Assembly (NCBI GenBank): GCA_016522385.1
Contig: JAEKFU010000508.1
Location: forward strand, 1 to 9,622
Origin: Pseudomonadota bacterium
GTDB lineage: Bacteria > Pseudomonadota > Alphaproteobacteria > Rhizobiales > Aestuariivirgaceae
Direction of reading: 5' to 3'
DNA: 9,622 nucleotides
This document shows positions 6,200 through 9,622 of this stretch, in pieces. Under the pieces are notes generated by a model. That model made no database searches. It was not told the DNA's origin and was given only the letters and a program-made list of their open reading frames with translations. Numbering within the stretch: position 1 is the stretch's first letter; every line of letters begins with the position of its first letter. The translations under genes and the position numbers were made by a program.

Positions 6200-7456
6200 A
6201 TGCTCTATTATCTTTACGAATTGAACCACGCAGCCGTCGCACCATGGCGCAACGCTGCCAATTTGAGCCGATTCTTCTGGAAGAACCCGGCCAATCCCAT
6301 GTCGAATACGCAGTATGCGCGCTCAATTACGGCGCCGCTGGACATGTTCGAGCGGTTGACGCGACGCTACGGCAAACCTGAGTTCGGCATCCACAGCACA
6401 AACGTCGATGGTGTCGAGACCCCTGTGAAAATGACTTCGGTGCTTAAGAAACCCTTTTGCACATTGCTGAAGTTTGAGCGGGAGTTCCAAAATAAGCCCA
6501 GAAGGTGGCAGCGCCAGAAACTACTGATCGTGGCGCCCATGTCAGGCCACTACTCTACATTGCTGCGCGGCACAGTCACCGACATGCTTCCCTATGCCGA
6601 TATTTACATTACCGACTGGGTCGATGCCCGCCAGGTACCGCTGGCGCAAGGCAATTTCGATCTAGATGACTATATCGACTATGTCATCGAGATGCTGCAG
6701 TTGCTGGGTCCGGGAAGCCACATTATGGCCGTGTGCCAGCCGTCGGTTCCAGTCCTCGCGGCAGTTTCGTTGATGAGCGAGGACAAGGATCCTAATGTCC
6801 CGGCAAGCATGACTTTGATGGGCGGGCCGATCGATTCCCAACGCAACCCGACCTTGGTCAACGATCTGGCCGTGCAGCGCGGTGTCGACTGGTTCAGGCG
6901 CAATGTCATCGTCAAGGTGCCTTTCCCGCACCGTGGTTTCATGCGCGATGTCTATCCCGGCTTCCTGCAGCTGACTGGCTTCATGACGATGAATCTCGAC
7001 CGCCATATCGACGCTCACCGGGAACTGTTCTGGCACATGGTCGAGGGCGACGGCGATTCAGCTGAGAAACACCACGAATTCTATGACGAGTACATGTCGG
7101 TCATGGACCTGACTGCGGAATTCTACCTGCAATCGGTCGAACGGGTCTTCGTCAATCACGATTTGCCTAACAACACGTTCGTCCATCGGGACCGGCCAGT
7201 TAAACCGTCGGCGATCACGACCACATCGCTGATGACCGTAGAGGGTGAACGTGATGATATATCCGGTCTCGGTCAGACCGAGGCAGCGCATGACCTCTGC
7301 TCCAACCTCAGTGATAAAAAACGTATTCACCACGTCGAGCCCAAAGTGGGGCACTATGGTGTTTTCAATGGCCGGCGCTTTCAGTCGAACATCGCCCCGC
7401 GCATTGTTGAATTCATTCGCTCGAGTACGCGGTGGTCTGCGGGCAAACTTGCATAA
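6200..7456 (+). CDS. phaZ: Intracellular polyhydroxyalkanoate (PHB) depolymerase
   Basis: A 418-residue protein of normal length for the intracellular PhaZ family. The N-terminus (MLYYLYELNHAAVAPWR) is typical. The alpha/beta-hydrolase core has strand LLIVAPMSGHYSTLLRG (108-124), and the nucleophile elbow is AVCQPSVP with C179, the cysteine that replaces serine in this family. The likely triad is C179, D352 (in EGERDDISG) and H385 (in VGHYG). The D-to-H spacing of 33 equals that of Ralstonia eutropha PhaZa1 (D355, H388), and C to D is within one residue. It acts in the cytoplasm on the surface of PHA granules, releasing 3-hydroxybutyrate units for carbon and energy. No signal peptide is seen, as expected. 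It follows senC in the same direction after 147 nt that include a candidate operator, so separate regulation is likely. Confidence 0.96.
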   Translation: MLYYLYELNHAAVAPWRNAANLSRFFWKNPANPMSNTQYARSITAPLDMFERLTRRYGKPEFGIHSTNVDGVETPVKMTSVLKKPFCTLLKFEREFQNKPRRWQRQKLLIVAPMSGHYSTLLRGTVTDMLPYADIYITDWVDARQVPLAQGNFDLDDYIDYVIEMLQLLGPGSHIMAVCQPSVPVLAAVSLMSEDKDPNVPASMTLMGGPIDSQRNPTLVNDLAVQRGVDWFRRNVIVKVPFPHRGFMRDVYPGFLQLTGFMTMNLDRHIDAHRELFWHMVEGDGDSAEKHHEFYDEYMSVMDLTAEFYLQSVERVFVNHDLPNNTFVHRDRPVKPSAITTTSLMTVEGERDDISGLGQTEAAHDLCSNLSDKKRIHHVEPKVGHYGVFNGRRFQSNIAPRIVEFIRSSTRWSAGKLA

Positions 7457-7555
7457 TGTACGTTGGATGTTATGCGCCGGACCAGATGGTCTTGCGTGTG
7501 CTGTGTTGAGCCAGCTGGCGGCAATTTGATCCATTATGTAGAGAACCGTTGCTGA

Positions 7556-8302
7556 ATGGGCCTTCTTTCGAAACTGTTGGTGCCAGGACAGGTAGGCGGG
7601 ACCAAAAAGTCTTCCCTGGTGATCGATGGTGAAGACGTGGCGATCACGTTGCGTCGCAATCGCAATGCACGGCGCTTCATCCTGCGTCTCGACAAACGGG
7701 GTGACGGAGTTGTCGTCACTTTGCCCACGGACGGCAGCGAGCGACAAGCGATGGAGTTTGCCGCAAGTAATGCCGTCTGGATACGTCGCCAGCTGTCGGC
7801 GTCGACTGATGCCATACAGTTTGTCGATGGCGTCGTCGTACCACTGCGCGGCGTTGATCATCGTATCATCCATCGCCCGGACAGGCGTGGCACCGTGTGG
7901 ACGCGGGATGGCGAGTTGCCAGAGCTCCATGTCACCGGACAAGCTGAACATCTCGCCCGGCGCGTCAAAGACTGGTTCAAGCGCCAGGCCAAGCAGGATC
8001 TTCTTGATGCATCGCGGCGCTACGCAACGGTGATGGATTTAAGTTTCGCAAGAGTAAGCGTGCGAGATCAAACAACCCGTTGGGGGTCGTGCTCGTCCAC
8101 CGGCACTCTGTCCTATTCCTGGCGGCTCATTCTGGCACCGTCCTTTGTGCTGGACTATGTCGCAGCGCATGAAGTGGCTCACCTGAGAGAGATGAACCAC
8201 AGTCCCTGTTTCTGGTCACTGGTCAAATCCCATTGTGCAGCAACAGATGAAGCGCGGCGCTGGTTGAAATTGCGTGGCCGCGAACTGCACAGATACGGCT
8301 GA
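7556..8302 (+). CDS. YgjP-like (DUF45) zinc metallopeptidase family protein
   Basis: A 248-residue protein with the layout of the YgjP/DUF45 family, often labelled M48-family in genome annotation. After an N-terminal beta-rich part (about 20-115) comes RWGSCSSTGTLSYSWRLILA (176-195), the family signature. The zinc site follows: H205-E206-V-A-H209 in AAHEVAHLREMNH, with H215 as the probable third ligand in NHSPCFW. No signal peptide or membrane segment is visible, so it is probably cytoplasmic. Substrates are unknown for most of the family; relatives occur beside type I restriction genes or alone. The ATG at 7556 has GAGAA about 10 nt upstream. It lies 99 nt after phaZ, possibly on the same transcript, and ends 13 nt before the second palindrome. 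Confidence 0.92.
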   Translation: MGLLSKLLVPGQVGGTKKSSLVIDGEDVAITLRRNRNARRFILRLDKRGDGVVVTLPTDGSERQAMEFAASNAVWIRRQLSASTDAIQFVDGVVVPLRGVDHRIIHRPDRRGTVWTRDGELPELHVTGQAEHLARRVKDWFKRQAKQDLLDASRRYATVMDLSFARVSVRDQTTRWGSCSSTGTLSYSWRLILAPSFVLDYVAAHEVAHLREMNHSPCFWSLVKSHCAATDEARRWLKLRGRELHRYG

Positions 8303-8315
8303 GTCCCTTTCCATT

Positions 8316-8361
8316 AGAGCGTGTCTTTCTCATATGGAACCATTTGAGAAAGACACGCTCT
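8316..8361. repeat. 46-bp palindromic intergenic element, copy 2
   Basis: A perfect 17-bp stem: AGAGCGTGTCTTTCTCA (8316-8332) and TGAGAAAGACACGCTCT (8345-8361). Inside, ATGG and CCAT pair around AA, with one T-T mismatch. One extra T-A pair (8315/8362) extends it. It lies between the convergent ends of the metallopeptidase and penicillin-binding protein genes. Read as reverse complement it matches the copy at 3121-3166 at 45 of 46 positions; read directly it matches at 41. The rest of the 8303-8460 gap shows no gene. Confidence 0.92.
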
Positions 8362-8460
8362 AGGTCAGCATCGGCCCGCGCCTCGCTTATCCACCCGACA
8401 ATAGGGGATCTTCTGACTGGTTGGGCAGGGGCGCACGCCTATACCGAATTGGTCCAGATG

Positions 8461-9622
8461 CTACCGGCTGTCTTCAAGTTCCTTCTGGCGCTTGCGCTGA
8501 CGCTCGCGCCGCTTTTGCCGCTGGCCACTTGTGTCACGCGGCACCTCAATGTCCAGCTCGGTATTCTGCCGGCGGCCGCCGAACATGCCCTGCAAGATGT
8601 CGATGAACCCGCCGCTGTCATATGCGACAGGGAGCTCGCCCTGGCCGTACAAAGTCGACTCACCGGGAAGATCAACCCGCGGCAAACCCTGATGTGCAGC
8701 GTTCATAACAGTGTGCCATACCCTGGCCGGTATGCTGCCACCAGTTACTCTGTTGGTCGACGAATTGTCGTCGTTGCCGACCCATACGCCTGCGACCATG
8801 TGGCTGGTATAGCCGATGAACCAGGCATCGCGATAGTCCTGGCTGGTGCCGGTTTTGCCGGCGACATCCTGTCCGTCAAGATATGCCTTGCGGCCGGTGC
8901 CCTGTTGAACGACGGCCCGCATCATGTCGTTCATCGCGCCAAGTTCATAGGATGAAACCACGTGACCAAGACCACCGCCACGGCGTTCGTAGAGGATCTT
9001 GCCTTCGCGAGTCGTGACCCGGGTGACAATATGCGGCACAACCGCATTGCCGCCATTGGCAAAGGGTGCATAGGCGGATGTCAGCTCGAGCAGCGAAACC
9101 TCCGACGTACCAAGCGCAATCGAGGCATTCGACTTCAGTTGCGAATTTATCCCCATTCGGTGCGCGGTGGTGACGATTGAGCGGGCACCAACGGCATCAC
9201 CTAGCCGCGCGGCCACCGAGTTTAGCGACAGTGCCAGTGCTTGCCGCAAGGTCACTGCACCACGATATCTGCCGGAATAGTTCTGCGGTGACCAGTTACC
9301 GATCTGGATCGGTTCATCATATTCGATCGTATCGGGTGACATGCCGAATTCGACCGCTGTCAGATAAACAAAAGGCTTGAAAGCCGAACCGGGCTGCCGC
9401 TTGGCATTCACTGCCCGATTGAACTGGCTGCGGATATAGGACTTGCCGCCAACCATTGCCTTGACCCCGCCAGTTGGATCCATCAGCACCATGGCGCCCT
9501 GCGACGTCTTCAGTTTCTTGCCGCTCTTGTTGAGGTTCCGTGTGATCGTCTGCTCGGCAAGCGTTTGCAATGACCTGTCGAGCGTGGTCTCAACGACGAT
9601 GCTGGAATCGAACCGTCCAATG
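8461..9622 (-). CDS. Class A penicillin-binding protein (PBP1a family), transpeptidase part; 5' end outside window
   Basis: The minus-strand frame is open to the window edge (last full codon 9621-9619) and stops at TAG 8463-8461, giving 386 visible residues. All three active-site motifs of the penicillin-binding transpeptidase are present, in order: SxxK in PGSAFKP (nucleophile S at 9387-9385), SxN in LSLNS, and KTG in AGKTGTSQDYRDAWF (K at 8856-8854). The visible N-terminal residues (SSIVVETTLDRSLQTLAEQ) are the linker that follows the glycosyltransferase domain in bifunctional PBPs, so the membrane anchor and GT51 domain should lie beyond base 9622. The enzyme polymerises and crosslinks peptidoglycan in the periplasm. 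The C-terminus ends in a very basic stretch (RQKRRERQRKRQK). The gene is convergent with the metallopeptidase gene, with the palindrome between them. Confidence 0.95.
   Translation of the reverse strand, partial: IGRFDSSIVVETTLDRSLQTLAEQTITRNLNKSGKKLKTSQGAMVLMDPTGGVKAMVGGKSYIRSQFNRAVNAKRQPGSAFKPFVYLTAVEFGMSPDTIEYDEPIQIGNWSPQNYSGRYRGAVTLRQALALSLNSVAARLGDAVGARSIVTTAHRMGINSQLKSNASIALGTSEVSLLELTSAYAPFANGGNAVVPHIVTRVTTREGKILYERRGGGLGHVVSSYELGAMNDMMRAVVQQGTGRKAYLDGQDVAGKTGTSQDYRDAWFIGYTSHMVAGVWVGNDDNSSTNRVTGGSIPARVWHTVMNAAHQGLPRVDLPGESTLYGQGELPVAYDSGGFIDILQGMFGGRRQNTELDIEVPRDTSGQRQKRRERQRKRQKELEDSR

Noticed and set aside
7510..7519. GCCAGCTGGC, a perfect 10-bp palindrome in the phaZ-metallopeptidase gap, as a possible operator or terminator.
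   Set aside because: It is short, has no loop or T-run, and is not repeated elsewhere in the gap; it is compatible with chance in GC-rich DNA.
7058..7951. A 297-codon minus-strand open frame across the 3' end of phaZ and the start of the metallopeptidase gene.
   Set aside because: It lies antisense to two well-supported genes and has no recognisable motif; long antisense frames are common in GC-rich DNA.
8344..8955. A 203-codon plus-strand frame that begins within the second palindrome.
   Set aside because: It is antisense to the transpeptidase domain, whose active-site motifs fix the minus strand as coding.

Overview
The window reads as chromosomal, GC-rich alphaproteobacterial DNA, most likely Hyphomicrobiales (Rhizobiales) or a near relative. 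The evidence is the family content: a RegB/ActS-type redox kinase, an SCO/SenC copper protein, an intracellular PHA depolymerase, and a DUF4159 protein followed by its usual large membrane partner. No insertion sequence, tRNA, rRNA, CRISPR array or phage gene was seen. Genus assignment is not possible by eye.

Layout. (1) 1-3087, plus strand: the 3' part of a DUF4159 membrane protein gene, then a translationally coupled 695-residue, cysteine-free membrane protein (GTGA overlap). This looks like the end of a MoxR/DUF58/BatA-type operon whose start lies upstream of the window. (2) 3121-3166: a 46-bp near-palindrome. (3) 3170-5298, minus strand: a GNAT acetyltransferase gene and, 233 nt upstream of it, a regB/actS sensor kinase gene. 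(4) 5299-5437: the divergent regB/senC control region. (5) 5438-8302, plus strand: SCO1/SenC copper protein, PHA depolymerase (phaZ), and a YgjP-type zinc metallopeptidase. (6) 8316-8361: a second copy of the 46-bp palindrome, inverted relative to the first (45 of 46 positions identical as reverse complement). (7) 8461-9622, minus strand: the 3' part of a class A penicillin-binding protein gene, cut by the window end.

Function. The central block joins redox sensing (RegB), cytochrome oxidase copper delivery (SenC) and carbon-store mobilisation (PhaZ), which fits a respiratory and carbon-balance theme. The partner response regulator gene regA/actR is absent from both places where it is normally found. 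The two palindromes each sit between convergent gene ends and bracket this block. A dyad upstream of phaZ resembles the TGC-N3-GCA sites described for PHA regulators of the PhaR type.

Most of the window is conventional. I see no strong case for a wholly new system. The points best worth checking are the paired palindromes, the regB gene without regA, and the dyads upstream of phaZ.
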